Shown: positions 1-8,755 of the stretch, in pieces
Numbering within the stretch: position 1 is the stretch's first letter
Layout of the letters: every line of letters begins with the position of its first letter
Assembly: GCA_910586205.1 (NCBI GenBank)
Contig: CAJUGD010000002.1
Span: 200,353 to 264,352, forward strand
From: an uncultured Lachnospiraceae bacterium
Lineage (GTDB): Bacteria > Bacillota > Clostridia > Lachnospirales > Lachnospiraceae
Direction: 5' to 3'
Length of the DNA stretch: 64,000 nucleotides
Translations under genes and position numbers: made by a program
The notes under the pieces: generated by a model
Databases searched by the model: none
Told to the model about the DNA's origin: nothing
Seen by the model: the letters and a program-made list of their open reading frames with translations, nothing else

Positions 1-81
1 TTCAGCTTCATATACCCACACACGCCCTTCTGTTCTAATCAGCCGGCCAAAGCCCCTGCAAACTGCCGGCTGTCCTTTCAA
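1..81 (-). CDS. Possible 5' end of a leftward gene cut by the window edge
   Basis: A TTG codon at 81, preceded by an AAGGAG-type ribosome binding site, opens a frame that stays open to the window edge (27 codons, beginning LKGQPAVCRG). It would follow uxaA on the same strand and so could be the next gene of the hexuronate operon. Too little is visible to name it, and it may be chance. Confidence 0.25.
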   Translation of the reverse strand, partial: MKGQPAVCRGFGRLIRTEGRVWVYEAE

Positions 82-102
82 TCCGCTCCTTACGGCAAGA
101 CT

Positions 103-1584
103 TTACAAAGTAACCCCTTGCTTAAAAATCGCCATATCATGAAATCCCGCTTCCTCTGCCTTCACCTTCCGCCCGGAAGCAACTTCCAGCACATAATCAA
201 ACAGCTCTTTGGCAAGCTCCTCCTTCGTCCTGTCTTCTACCATGCGCCCTGCATTGAAATCAATCCAGTTATCCTTGTGATCAGCCAGCCTAGAATTGCT
301 GGAAATCTTCACGGTAGGTACAGGAGATGCAAAAGGAGTTCCCCGGCCGGTCGTAAACAGGACAATGTGAGCTCCCGAAACTGCCAGGGCTGTGGATGCC
401 ACCAGATCATTTCCCGGCGCCGACAAAAGATTCAGCCCCTTTACCTTGACCGGCTCCCCATATGCAAGCACCCCTTTTACCGGAGCGCTTCCTGACTTTT
501 GGGTACAGCCTAAAGACTTGTCCTCTAAAGTAGAAATACCGCCCTTTTTATTCCCAGGCGAAGGATTCTCATAAATAGTCTGATTATGGCTGGTAAAATA
601 ATTCTTAAAATCATTAATCAGAGAAACCGTCTGCTCAAACAGCTCCGGCGTCTCACACCGGTTCATCAGAATCGTCTCCGCCCCAAACATCTCCGGAACC
701 TCTGTAAGAATCGTTGTTCCTCCTTTGGAGATCAGCAGATCCGAAAAACCGCCTACAGTGGGGTTGGCCGTAATACCTGACAGCCCGTCAGAACCTCCGC
801 ACTTCATACCAATGATCAGCTCGCTGGCGTCAATCTTTTCCCGGCTGAAAGCGCCTGCATAGACTGCAAGCTCCTCCAAAAGCTTCATGGCCTCCTCCTG
901 TTCGTCCTCCACATCCTGACACTGAAGGAACTTTACACGCTGTTGGTCATATTCCCCGATATATTCCTTTAATACGGGAATATTGCTGTTCTCACAGCCT
1001 AAGCCCAACACCAGTACGCCGCCTGCATTGGGATGATGAACCATATCTGCTAATACCTTTCTGGTATACTCCTGGTCATCTCCCATCTGAGAACAGCCAT
1101 AGGGATGGGGAAATGCAATCACCTCCTCCACAGTTCCGCCTACAAGCTTCTGTGCCTTTTTTTCCAACGCCTTGGCAATAGAATTGACACAGCCCACAGT
1201 GGGGATAATCCAGATCTCATTGCGGACTCCTGCCTTACCGTCTGCCCGCCGGTAACCGTCAAAAAAAGCATGCTCGGAATCCTGGAGAGAAGATGCCGCA
1301 GGTTCATACTGATAAGAAAGAAGATCTCCCAATGCGGTCTTTAGATTGTGCACATGGACCCATCCTCCCTCCGGAATATCCTCTTTCGCATTGCCGATAC
1401 AAAAGCCGTATTTAATCACCGGCTCTCCGACTGCCACTGGCCGCAGAGCGAACTTGTGACCCTGGGGGATCTCCTCTAGTGTCTTCACCTCATGGCCTCC
1501 CACTGACAGCTTCTCTCCCTTTTCTATAGGGCGCAATGCTACTGCCACATTATCCTTCTCGTGAATCCTGATAAAATCCTGCAT
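103..1584 (-). CDS. uxaA: Altronate dehydratase, UxaA family
   Basis: A 493-residue protein that should convert D-altronate to 2-keto-3-deoxygluconate in the galacturonate branch of hexuronate catabolism, in the cytoplasm. An N-terminal SAF-like domain (about residues 8-75) is followed by the UxaA/GarD catalytic part, with GVRNEIWIIPTVGCVN near residue 120 and HPYGCSQMGDD near 160. Length is normal for the family. It is transcribed away from the LacI-type regulator, and a LacI-type operator sits just downstream of its -10 box. The neighbouring uxaC supports the galacturonate assignment. D-galactarate dehydratase is the closest alternative family. Confidence 0.93.
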   Translation of the reverse strand: MQDFIRIHEKDNVAVALRPIEKGEKLSVGGHEVKTLEEIPQGHKFALRPVAVGEPVIKYGFCIGNAKEDIPEGGWVHVHNLKTALGDLLSYQYEPAASSLQDSEHAFFDGYRRADGKAGVRNEIWIIPTVGCVNSIAKALEKKAQKLVGGTVEEVIAFPHPYGCSQMGDDQEYTRKVLADMVHHPNAGGVLVLGLGCENSNIPVLKEYIGEYDQQRVKFLQCQDVEDEQEEAMKLLEELAVYAGAFSREKIDASELIIGMKCGGSDGLSGITANPTVGGFSDLLISKGGTTILTEVPEMFGAETILMNRCETPELFEQTVSLINDFKNYFTSHNQTIYENPSPGNKKGGISTLEDKSLGCTQKSGSAPVKGVLAYGEPVKVKGLNLLSAPGNDLVASTALAVSGAHIVLFTTGRGTPFASPVPTVKISSNSRLADHKDNWIDFNAGRMVEDRTKEELAKELFDYVLEVASGRKVKAEEAGFHDMAIFKQGVTL

Positions 1585-1680
1585 GGTTCTTCTCCTTATT
1601 CAGATTTTAAAATGTCTGTGTTCCTGATACTGCTGACGTACCATTGATTTTTATGAATTAAAATGAACAACACGATTGAT

Positions 1681-1726
1681 TGTAAGTGCTTACATGTATT
1701 TTACAAAATTCTTGTACATAAGTCAA
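1681..1726 (-). promoter_or_regulatory. uxaA promoter with LacI-type operator
   Basis: On the minus strand TTGACT (1721-1726) and TAAAAT (1698-1703) are 17 bp apart. Immediately downstream is TGTAAGTGCTTACA (1681-1694), a near-perfect palindrome of the LacI/CcpA type. Its reverse complement occurs exactly once more, at 1797-1810. Binding by the adjacent regulator is inferred. Confidence 0.8.
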
Positions 1727-1757
1727 GTAAAAATCATATAAAATGGCAATAAACCCC

Positions 1758-1810
1758 TTGCATTATCCTGGTTAGCTGGGTATAATAAAATTGATTTGTA
1801 AGCACTTACA
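1758..1810 (+). promoter_or_regulatory. Regulator-uxaC promoter with LacI-type operator
   Basis: TTGCAT (1758-1763), a 17-bp spacer and TATAAT (1781-1786) form a rightward sigma-A promoter. TGTAAGCACTTACA (1797-1810) overlaps the expected start of transcription. It lies 116 bp (about 11 helical turns) from the matching operator of uxaA, so the repressor could act on both promoters by looping. Confidence 0.8.
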
Positions 1811-1883
1811 GCACAAATTGCTTCATTTCGTTTTCTATACGGTCCCACATAAACAATATATTTTTCATAAAAGGAGGCGGAAT

Positions 1884-2885
1884 ATGAACATTTACGATGT
1901 ATCCAGAAAAGCCGGTGTCTCCATTGCTACGGTTTCCCGCGTCCTCAACGGCAGCCCCAATGTCAGCGAGCGCACCAGAACCCTGGTGTTGGAGATCATG
2001 GAGCAGCTCGGTTATACTCCCAATGTATTTGCCCGAGGACTGGGGCTGGGTTCTATCCAAACCATTGGCATCATGTGTTCTGACTCCTCAGACCCTTACC
2101 TGTCCCACGCCATCTATTATCTGGAGCAAGGGCTCCGCGGCTTTGGCTATGATTCTATTCTCTGCTGTACCGGCAGCTCCTTAGAGACAAAGCAGAAGTA
2201 TTTTGACCTGCTCCGTTCTAAAAAGGTGGATGCCATGATTCTTGCAGGATCCAAGTTCGTAGAGAACCGGCCGGAGGATAACGACTATATTGTTCATGCT
2301 GCCAAGGAGCTTCCCATTATGCTGGTCAACGGCTACCTGGAAGGAGAAAACATTTACTCTACTCTCTGCGATGACCGGATGGCTGCCCACCATGCCGCAG
2401 GGCTGCTTATTGCCTCTGGCTGCCGCAGCATCCTGTATCTTTACACCAGCCATTCTTACAGCGGAAAAAATAAACGCAAAGGTTATGAGGATGCTCTGAA
2501 AGGCTGCGGCCTTCCTGTGCGGGAAGAATACATTCACCAATGTCCCAAAAATGTCCTTTCAGCCAAAGAACTGCTGCTTAAGCTTCACGCAGACGGTCTT
2601 TCCTTTGACGGAATCCTTACCTCGGACGATACTTTAGCAGTAGGTGCCGTCAAGTATGCCCATGCCGCAGGCAGAAGCATTCCCGATGATTTAAGCATTA
2701 TAGGATACAATAATTCCAGCTACGCCATCTGCACAGATCCAGAGCTGACATCCATTGACAGTAAGATCGAAGCGCTGTGCACCACTACGATCAATACCCT
2801 TATGGGCGTTTTCAACGGAGGTAATGTTCCCAGCCGGACCACCATTGCCGCCGATTTGATAAAAAGAGCAACTACGAAATTTTAA
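1884..2885 (+). CDS. LacI-family transcriptional regulator of hexuronate genes
   Basis: A 333-residue LacI/GalR protein. The N-terminal helix-turn-helix (MNIYDVSRKAGVSIATVSRV) is followed by the hinge and a periplasmic-binding-type effector domain. The ATG at 1884 is chosen because GGAGGCGG precedes it; an upstream in-frame ATG at 1791 would put the operator and promoter inside the gene. It sits between divergent uxaA and co-directional uxaC, each promoter carrying the same palindrome. It therefore probably represses both and its own gene, and is released by a hexuronate or its catabolite. The effector is not visible in the sequence. Confidence 0.9.
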   Translation: MNIYDVSRKAGVSIATVSRVLNGSPNVSERTRTLVLEIMEQLGYTPNVFARGLGLGSIQTIGIMCSDSSDPYLSHAIYYLEQGLRGFGYDSILCCTGSSLETKQKYFDLLRSKKVDAMILAGSKFVENRPEDNDYIVHAAKELPIMLVNGYLEGENIYSTLCDDRMAAHHAAGLLIASGCRSILYLYTSHSYSGKNKRKGYEDALKGCGLPVREEYIHQCPKNVLSAKELLLKLHADGLSFDGILTSDDTLAVGAVKYAHAAGRSIPDDLSIIGYNNSSYAICTDPELTSIDSKIEALCTTTINTLMGVFNGGNVPSRTTIAADLIKRATTKF

Positions 2886-2905
2886 TCTAAAGGAGGATCA
2901 TCCCA

Positions 2906-4309
2906 ATGAAAACATTTATGGACAAGGACTTTTTACTGTCAACAGACTCTGCGGTAAAGCTGTTCCATGACTATGCAGAGAAAATGCCTGTTCTGGACTA
3001 TCACTGCCACATTAACCCGCAGGAGATCGCAGAAGACCGAAAGTTTGACAATATCACCCAGGTATGGCTTGGCGGAGACCATTACAAATGGCGTCAGATG
3101 CGTTCCAACGGTGTGGAAGAAAAATACATTACCGGCGACGCCTCGGATCGGGAAAAATTCCAGAAATGGGCTGAGACCTTGGAAAAACTTATCGGAAACC
3201 CGCTCTATCACTGGAGTCATCTGGAACTGCAGCGCTATTTTGGCTATACTGGCCATCTCTGCGGAGATACTGCTGAGGAGGTCTGGAACCTGTGCAACCA
3301 GCAGCTTCAGAACAAATGGTCTGTCCGCAGCCTGATCAAAGCTTCCAATGTAACCCTGATCTGCACTACAGACGACCCTGTTGACTCACTGGAATGGCAC
3401 AAAAAAATTGCTGATGATTCCTCTTTTGATGTACAAGTACTGCCTGCCTGGAGACCAGACAAGGCCAACAATGTGGAAAAACCCGATTATGCCGCTTACA
3501 TGGCCAAACTTTCCCAGGTCAGCAATATTACAATCAAAGATTTTGCTTCCCTGAAGGAAGCGCTGAAAAACAGGCTGGATTTCTTCCACTCCATGGGCTG
3601 CCGTGTATCTGACCACGCCTTAGAATATGTTATGTATGTTCCTGCCTCTGACGAAGAAATCGATGCTGTCATGGCAAAAAGCCTTGCAGGACAACCTGTC
3701 AGCAAGGAAGAAGAACTGAAATATAAGACTGCCTTTATGTTGTTTGTGGCAAAAGAGTATCATCGCCTTGGCTGGGCTATGCAGCTCCATTACGGCTGCA
3801 AGCGGGACAATAATGCCTATATGTTCCAGCAGCTTGGACCGGACACAGGCTTTGATTGTATCAACAATTACGCTCCCTCTGCACAGATGGCGGATTTCCT
3901 GAATGCCCTCAGCGCTACCAACCAGATTCCTAAGACCATTATTTACTCCTTGAATCCGAATGATGATGCTTCTATCGGCACCATCCTTGGCTGCTTCCAG
4001 GATCCGTCTGCAGCAGGCAAGCTCCAGCAAGGCTCTGCATGGTGGTTTAATGACCACAAACAGGGCATGACCGCACAGATGACCAGCCTGGCAAATCTTG
4101 GCTGTCTGGGGAACTTTATCGGAATGCTCACAGATTCCAGAAGCTTTTTATCCTACACGAGACATGAATACTTCCGCAGAATCATGTGCGAACTGTTAGG
4201 CGGATGGGTTGAGAACGGAGAATACCCCAATGATCAGAAGGCTCTGAAAAAGATTGTGGAAGGCATATGCTATAACAATGCAGTAAAATACTTTGGTTTT
4301 AACCTGTAA
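2906..4309 (+). CDS. uxaC: Glucuronate/galacturonate isomerase
   Basis: A 467-residue member of the amidohydrolase-fold UxaC family. It converts D-glucuronate to D-fructuronate and D-galacturonate to D-tagaturonate, the first step of hexuronate use. The metal-binding motif DYHCHINPQEI is near residue 30, and length is full for the family. AAGGAGG lies just upstream of the ATG. It starts 20 bp after the regulator stop, so the two genes form an operon that ends at a strong terminator. Confidence 0.96.
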   Translation: MKTFMDKDFLLSTDSAVKLFHDYAEKMPVLDYHCHINPQEIAEDRKFDNITQVWLGGDHYKWRQMRSNGVEEKYITGDASDREKFQKWAETLEKLIGNPLYHWSHLELQRYFGYTGHLCGDTAEEVWNLCNQQLQNKWSVRSLIKASNVTLICTTDDPVDSLEWHKKIADDSSFDVQVLPAWRPDKANNVEKPDYAAYMAKLSQVSNITIKDFASLKEALKNRLDFFHSMGCRVSDHALEYVMYVPASDEEIDAVMAKSLAGQPVSKEEELKYKTAFMLFVAKEYHRLGWAMQLHYGCKRDNNAYMFQQLGPDTGFDCINNYAPSAQMADFLNALSATNQIPKTIIYSLNPNDDASIGTILGCFQDPSAAGKLQQGSAWWFNDHKQGMTAQMTSLANLGCLGNFIGMLTDSRSFLSYTRHEYFRRIMCELLGGWVENGEYPNDQKALKKIVEGICYNNAVKYFGFNL

Positions 4310-4348
4310 ATCTGCTAAGCTTTAACAATTAAAATCGGTCTTAAGCAT

Positions 4349-4395
4349 TACCGGCCGGATACGATTTCCCGTATCCGGCCGGCTTTGTGTTTTCT
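4349..4395 (+). terminator. Terminator after uxaC
   Basis: A long GC-rich hairpin (CCGGCCGGATACG with its complement CGTATCCGGCCGG, loop attTCC) is followed by a T-rich run. It is positioned to end the regulator-uxaC transcript. Confidence 0.8.
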
Positions 4396-4449
4396 ATAAT
4401 CTTTCTGTCTTCCTCGTAAATGTTTTCAAACAGGCTCTGAGCCAATCTA

Positions 4450-4609
4450 GAGCGTGTCTGAAAATTCATTCCCGCCAAGTACACGCCCCACTTTGCGGTA
4501 TATTTGGCTCTCATTCGGTCAACGTAGCCCACTACGCCTCCCTCATTCGGGTCAAATCTCCCACAAATTGTGACGCACATCTGACGGAAAGCAATTTTCA
4601 GACACGCTC
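4450..4609. mobile_element. 160-bp MITE with 17-bp perfect terminal inverted repeats
   Basis: GAGCGTGTCTGAAAATT (4450-4466) and its exact reverse complement (4593-4609) bound the element. A TA dinucleotide flanks each end, as expected for a TA target duplication of IS630/mariner-type transposition. No transposase is present, so it would move in trans. A minus-strand reading frame through it (FDPNEGGVVGYVDRMRAKYT) looks like frozen coding sequence but has no convincing start. It ends 9 bp before the L,D-transpeptidase stop codon. Confidence 0.75.
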
Positions 4610-4618
4610 TAGTTCATT

Positions 4619-6595
4619 TTACATTCCCGGAGCCTCCACAACCCCGGAACCGTCTCCTGATCCGCCCCCGCCAGGCCCTTCTGGCACACCGGGAGAATCT
4701 GGCTGAGACGGTACATCCGGCCCTGGTACAGCAGCAGTTTCCTGAACTTCTATCACCGGAGAAGGTGCAGTCTCCTGAGGCATGGTCTCTCCAGGTCCCA
4801 CCACCGGAGAACCGGTTTCTTCTGACGGGATTTCCACAGCAGATCCAGTGGTCTCCTCAGATGGACTGCTTCCCGGACCAGTAAGAGGATCTCCTCCATT
4901 TTCCGCACCCGGACTTCCGCCTTCTGCTGCTGTGCTTTCCGAAATGTCTGCCGCCTCAGCAGGCGCCTCTGTTGGAGGAACAGGATTTGCGGGAGGTGCC
5001 GCAGCAGGCGCCGCCGAGGCTGTGCGAGGCGGCGATGAGGTCTTCCCCCCGTTTGTCCCATTTAAGTGATAACAAAGCACCGGAACTCCGGAAGAAATAT
5101 TGTCAAATATCGTCCTGGCCGCTGCGGACGGCAGGTTAATACAGCCATGGGAGCCATTCGTCTTATAAATCCGGCCGCCAAAGCTGCCTCTCCAGTTTGC
5201 ATCATGCATTCCGATTCCGCCATTAAAGGGCATCCAGTAAGTAACGGGAGTAGCATATCCTGGTCCCCGAAGTGTAGCATTCCTCTGCTTATAGGTCAAA
5301 GGGAAGGCTCCTGCAGGAGTGCCCATTCCCCTAGACTCATTTCCTGACACAAAATCTGATTCTACCAGCAGCTCTCCGTCTATATAATAGTATAAATGTT
5401 GAGCTGTCAGATTGATCTCCACATAGGTGTTTCCGTAATCCTTCTCTCCCCGTGAAGCTGCTGTCTGAGAATAAACCGGTTCCCTTTCCTGACTCTTACC
5501 CGAACGAATAATCTCTGACAGCGCAGCCGCCTCAGCCTTCCGGTTAATCCGCCATCCATAGTTACCGCCCGTGATTGTCACCGTATCCCCATAAGCCGTC
5601 TTAAGCGTCTTTGGCTGATAAGCTGTGTCATAATTCTTGGCCAGCTCTCCTACATACTCTGCCAGCTTATCCTCATCCAGAGACAGGTTTCCCTCCTCGT
5701 CCTCCAAGAGCCAGGTATGAATCGTGTCCCCATTTAAAATCTCTGTCTTGTCGCCAAAATGGTAAGTGACTATTACGTTTGTATAAAAGTTCTTTTCTTC
5801 AGCCTGTGCAATCAGCTCCGGATTCTCAGAAGTAATCTCTGCCTTCTCATAGACATCCAATTCATCCAGAGAAATCTTATCCTTTAAATTTAATATGGCA
5901 TCCGCAACTCCCTGCCGAACTTTATCCTTTATAACCCGAGTCCCGCCCTGCTCCGGAACAATCTCATACCCCACACCCTGCTGATATTCGGAAAGGTATG
6001 CATTCTTTGGCAGCTCAGTCTTCTTTTCATCCATACAGGAAAGTCCGTCCACCACCTCATCCAGCTTTTGCTGGTTATAAGCAATCATCGTCTCAATCGT
6101 GTGCTCAGAACCTTCCAGGAAATGAAGTCCCCACCGCATCGGCTCCTGCCCAGCCAAAAGCTGTTCCAAAGAACCATCATATTCCGAATGAAGATCAATC
6201 TGTTCTCCGCCTATTTGCTCCGTAACACCGCCCCGTTCCTCCAAAACCAGAGTGTATTGTTCCATGCCGTCATCTATCATCTGCTTTACCTGATCCACAG
6301 ATTTGCCGGAAGCGTCCAGACCATTGATCCTGGTATTTGGAAAAAATACATCCCGGTACTGCATGGCCATATATGTATAAGCGGCTGCTGCCGAAGCTGC
6401 CAGAAAACAGGACGCGGCTGCTGTAATTAAGGCAATCTTTTTTGCCTTCCCGCCCTTTTTATTTTCCTTTTCCATACTGCCGTTGGGACCTGAGCCATAA
6501 GCCGGCACATCAGTTCCCCCATATACCTGTACTTTCTTTCCTCCGGTCTTCTCATCTCGCTTTTTTCTTCTCTTTACTTCATGCTTTTCTTCCAT
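4619..6595 (-). CDS. Membrane-anchored L,D-transpeptidase (YkuD)
   Basis: A 658-residue protein: basic cytoplasmic N-terminus, one membrane span (about residues 52-76), a VanW/PG-binding-4-type extracellular region, then a YkuD catalytic domain with the motif HGCINLPSAAA near residue 490 carrying the active-site Cys. It should make 3-3 cross-links in peptidoglycan or anchor proteins outside the membrane. A tail of about 140 residues rich in Pro, Glu, Gly and Ser follows the catalytic domain; it looks disordered and may span the wall. The gene stands alone, with the MITE directly behind it. Confidence 0.9.
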   Translation of the reverse strand: MEEKHEVKRRKKRDEKTGGKKVQVYGGTDVPAYGSGPNGSMEKENKKGGKAKKIALITAAASCFLAASAAAAYTYMAMQYRDVFFPNTRINGLDASGKSVDQVKQMIDDGMEQYTLVLEERGGVTEQIGGEQIDLHSEYDGSLEQLLAGQEPMRWGLHFLEGSEHTIETMIAYNQQKLDEVVDGLSCMDEKKTELPKNAYLSEYQQGVGYEIVPEQGGTRVIKDKVRQGVADAILNLKDKISLDELDVYEKAEITSENPELIAQAEEKNFYTNVIVTYHFGDKTEILNGDTIHTWLLEDEEGNLSLDEDKLAEYVGELAKNYDTAYQPKTLKTAYGDTVTITGGNYGWRINRKAEAAALSEIIRSGKSQEREPVYSQTAASRGEKDYGNTYVEINLTAQHLYYYIDGELLVESDFVSGNESRGMGTPAGAFPLTYKQRNATLRGPGYATPVTYWMPFNGGIGMHDANWRGSFGGRIYKTNGSHGCINLPSAAARTIFDNISSGVPVLCYHLNGTNGGKTSSPPRTASAAPAAAPPANPVPPTEAPAEAADISESTAAEGGSPGAENGGDPLTGPGSSPSEETTGSAVEIPSEETGSPVVGPGETMPQETAPSPVIEVQETAAVPGPDVPSQPDSPGVPEGPGGGGSGDGSGVVEAPGM

Positions 6596-6821
6596 TACTA
6601 AAGCTGCCCTCCGAAATTATTTCCAGCCACCCACGTCTTTTCATGTGCTTGTCTGTCTGCCATCCATGCAGACGCTGTTGGTTATCATTATATAACAGGA
6701 ATCCGGTAATTTACAAGTAGAAAACCAAAGAACTTTACTGTCTTTTTTTACATAAAACAGAGCACATTAGAATCCTTTGGCATATCATCTAGTATTAATG
6801 CTTTTCATTTCAGGAGGAATT

Positions 6822-7412
6822 ATGAAAAAAAAGGCGATCAAGAAAGTCTCTGCCTTAACTCTTTGTGCAGTATTATCTGCAGTCTCCCTAACAGGATGTC
6901 AGCCGAAAGCTTCTGACACCAGCCTTACGCCAGTCACATTGAACGAGGTGGCCCACTCCATCTTTTATGCCCCTCAATATGCTGCCATCGAATTGGGATA
7001 CTTTAAGGAAGAAGGAATCGACTTAACTTTAATTAATGGCGCTGGAGCTGATAAGGTTATGACCGCTTTGGTCAGCGGTGATGCTGATATCGGCTTCATG
7101 GGCTCTGAGGCAAGCATCTACACTTATGCCGGCGGCGCAGAGGATTACGCTGTCAACTTCGCTCAATTAACCCAAAGGGCCGGCAACTTCTTAGTAGCCA
7201 GAGAGCCTGATGCTGACTTTACCTGGGATAAACTCAAAGGGAGCAAGGTGCTGGGGGGCCGGGCAGGCGGTATGCCCCAAATGGTCTTTGAGTATATTTT
7301 AAAGAAAAACGGCATTGATCCAAAGCTGGATCTGAATATTGACCAGAGTATCAGTTTTGGTCTTACTGCCGCTGCTTTTACAAGTGATGATTCTGATTAT
7401 ACCGTTGAGTAA
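6822..7412 (+). pseudogene. ABC substrate-binding lipoprotein, 5' part, split by the prophage
   Basis: The ATG at 6822 follows CAGGAGGAAT. A lipoprotein signal with lipobox LTGC is near residue 24, followed by an NMT1/TauA/SsuA-type substrate-binding fold (LNEVAHSIFYAPQYAAIELGYFKEEG). The reading frame is intact up to ...DSDYTV and then meets a TAA supplied by the phage arm of attL (7410-7412). The missing C-terminal part lies in the same frame at 60196-60631; joining at the central GT restores 339 codons plus stop (1020 nt). The truncated product may be secreted but should not bind ligand. Substrate unknown; no permease gene is adjacent. Confidence 0.93.
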
Positions 7413-7424
7413 TATATAATACTG
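7385..7424 (+). other. attL of the serine-integrase prophage
   Basis: The left 20 bp continue the host lipoprotein gene. The right 20 bp (from 7405) are the phage arm ending TAATACTG. The putative crossover dinucleotide GT is at 7404-7405. The phage arm is an imperfect inverted copy of the phage arm in attR (CAGTATTAYATATTA in each). Derived by comparing the two junctions. Confidence 0.85.
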
Positions 7425-7544
7425 TACCGAATTGTAAGTTGCCCATTGACCTCACACAATGAAAACAGGCAAATAGAACCGCAACCTTTTGACCACTCCT
7501 GAGAAATAATATCTCTGTATCTTTTGTTATAAGAAATTTCCTCA

Positions 7545-7577
7545 AAAAAGAGCGGTGGCAAGTTCCGCTCTTTTTTT
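7545..7577 (-). terminator. Terminator at the left end of the prophage
   Basis: AAAAAAGAGCGG and CCGCTCTTTTTTT enclose a 9-nt loop. A and T runs on both sides make it bidirectional. It ends leftward phage transcription before attL. Confidence 0.85.
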
Positions 7578-7725
7578 AATCTTCTCTGTCCTCTTTGTCC
7601 GTCTTCTTTTTACCTTCAACTGATTCAATGCAATCAACAATATCATCACTTGTGAAATTTTTTGATTTTAACCACTCGATAAGGTTTAATACTTCTCGTG
7701 CTGTCATTGCTTTTAATACCTCCAT
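7576..7725 (-). CDS. Small acidic/basic hypothetical protein
   Basis: 49 residues (MEVLKAMTAREVLNLIEWLK...), one likely helical region and a charged tail. The start at 7725 is preceded by AAAGGAG at good spacing; a longer frame to 7806 lacks a site. It lies downstream of the small XRE gene on the same strand and probably shares its promoter. Function unknown. Confidence 0.65.
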   Translation of the reverse strand: MEVLKAMTAREVLNLIEWLKSKNFTSDDIVDCIESVEGKKKTDKEDRED

Positions 7726-7823
7726 TTTCCAATCTCCTTTCTGTTCATCAGATTTACTTGCCTTATCTGATAATACTATTGTAAACCATTTTCGGTTTAT
7801 TGTCAATATTAAATTTAAACTTT

Positions 7824-8033
7824 TTATGGTTTATTTTCCACATACTTTATTATGTTTCCCGGTTGCATATCCAATAATTCACAAAGCTGTTCCAATGTTT
7901 TTATCCCTATCATCTCTCCTTTTCTCAATTTCTGCATAGCAGACTGACTAAGTATATTTTCCCTTAATATACGAGTGCTATTATACCCAGATTCCTTCAG
8001 TGTTTCTATCACGTCTATCTTATATGCCAACAT
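7824..8033 (-). CDS. Small Cro/CI-type helix-turn-helix regulator
   Basis: 69 residues, almost entirely one XRE/HTH_26 domain (SQSAMQKLRKGEMIGIKTLEQLCELLDMQPGNIIKYV). AAAGGAGG precedes the ATG. A promoter lies directly upstream and a second one points the other way. It probably represses these divergent promoters. It is separate from the cro/CI pair at 55 kb, so the prophage has a second regulatory node at its left end. Confidence 0.85.
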   Translation of the reverse strand: MLAYKIDVIETLKESGYNSTRILRENILSQSAMQKLRKGEMIGIKTLEQLCELLDMQPGNIIKYVENKP

Positions 8034-8053
8034 ACATGAACCTCCTTTACTTC

Positions 8054-8082
8054 ATTGTAATTTGATATTGAAAAAAAGTCAA
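8054..8082 (-). promoter_or_regulatory. Promoter of the left-end XRE gene
   Basis: On the minus strand TTGACT (8077-8082), a 17-bp spacer and TACAAT (8054-8059) lie 20 bp upstream of the XRE start codon. Confidence 0.8.
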
Positions 8083-8115
8083 GAAAAAATAATCTAAAAA
8101 TAGTTTAAAAAACAC

Positions 8116-8144
8116 TTGACTTTAAACCAATATTAGTTTGTAAT
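8116..8144 (+). promoter_or_regulatory. Divergent rightward promoter
   Basis: TTGACT (8116-8121), a 17-bp spacer and TGTAAT (8139-8144) point rightwards from the XRE gene. No clear gene begins within 400 bp except a 31-codon frame at 8587, so it may drive a leader, a small RNA or that frame. Confidence 0.55.
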
Positions 8145-8278
8145 GATATTATCAAGAGAATGTCCATTCCTGAAGCGTATAAGTTGATTAAACACCCCCG
8201 TTCCTGTCGGGTAATACAGGGAGAAAGTGAGAACATGAACAGAGTAAATATTGTCTGCCGCTCTTTTTCATTTTTCGC

Positions 8279-8434
8279 TTATTCCTGCTCTTTCGCAAGT
8301 GCAATTTTGTCAAGCATTTCAAGAATTTCTTCTTTCTTGTAAGTTTCCTTTTCGTCGCTCGCAAAGGCTAAACGGATTTCATAAATTGTGGAATTTTTTA
8401 CGATTTTAATTTCTTTCTCATTCATAACTTCCAT
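8279..8434 (-). CDS. Small hypothetical protein
   Basis: 51 residues (MEVMNEKEIKIVKNSTIYEI...), charged, with a predicted helix-rich C-terminus. GGAGAAAGG lies upstream of the ATG at 8434. The open frame on the other strand (8160-8342) lacks a good site over most of its length and is taken as a shadow. Function unknown. Confidence 0.6.
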   Translation of the reverse strand: MEVMNEKEIKIVKNSTIYEIRLAFASDEKETYKKEEILEMLDKIALAKEQE

Positions 8435-8586
8435 CTGTTTTCCTTTCTCCCGTTTGGGTTATTGCCGCGTTTTTCTTTGGACAATTAAAATATATCACAT
8501 ATTCGTGAGATACGCTATAACAAAACCAAAGCCAATACAAGAGTAAATATGTATGGCAAAGAAAAACTTTAAGGTGGTGACTTTAT

Positions 8587-8682
8587 ATGGAGGAAAAAAC
8601 AATCAGATATGCTGACAACATGACTGAGCATAAAAATTCGCAAAACAATAGATTAAAAAGTGGCAAAAGAATCAACCGTTAA
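8587..8682 (+). CDS. Possible 31-residue peptide
   Basis: A short basic peptide (MEEKTIRYADNMTEHKNSQN...) whose ATG follows AAGGTGGTGA, a very strong ribosome binding site. It is the only rightward frame with such a site in the 8435-8755 gap. It may be served by the promoter at 8116. The rest of the gap shows nothing else. Confidence 0.4.
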   Translation: MEEKTIRYADNMTEHKNSQNNRLKSGKRINR

Positions 8683-8755
8683 CTACTTTCTACTTGATAA
8701 AGGATTGATTAGATAACTCATTTATCGCCTCAATATCCTGTTTGCTCTCAAATTA

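Noticed and set aside
4341..4580. 79-codon leftward frame across terminator and MITE
   Set aside because: It spans a transcription terminator and a MITE end and has no ribosome binding site.
8160..8342. 60-codon rightward frame directly after a promoter
   Set aside because: Poor ribosome site at its first ATG, Ser/Phe-rich composition, and it is antisense to a small leftward gene with a better site.
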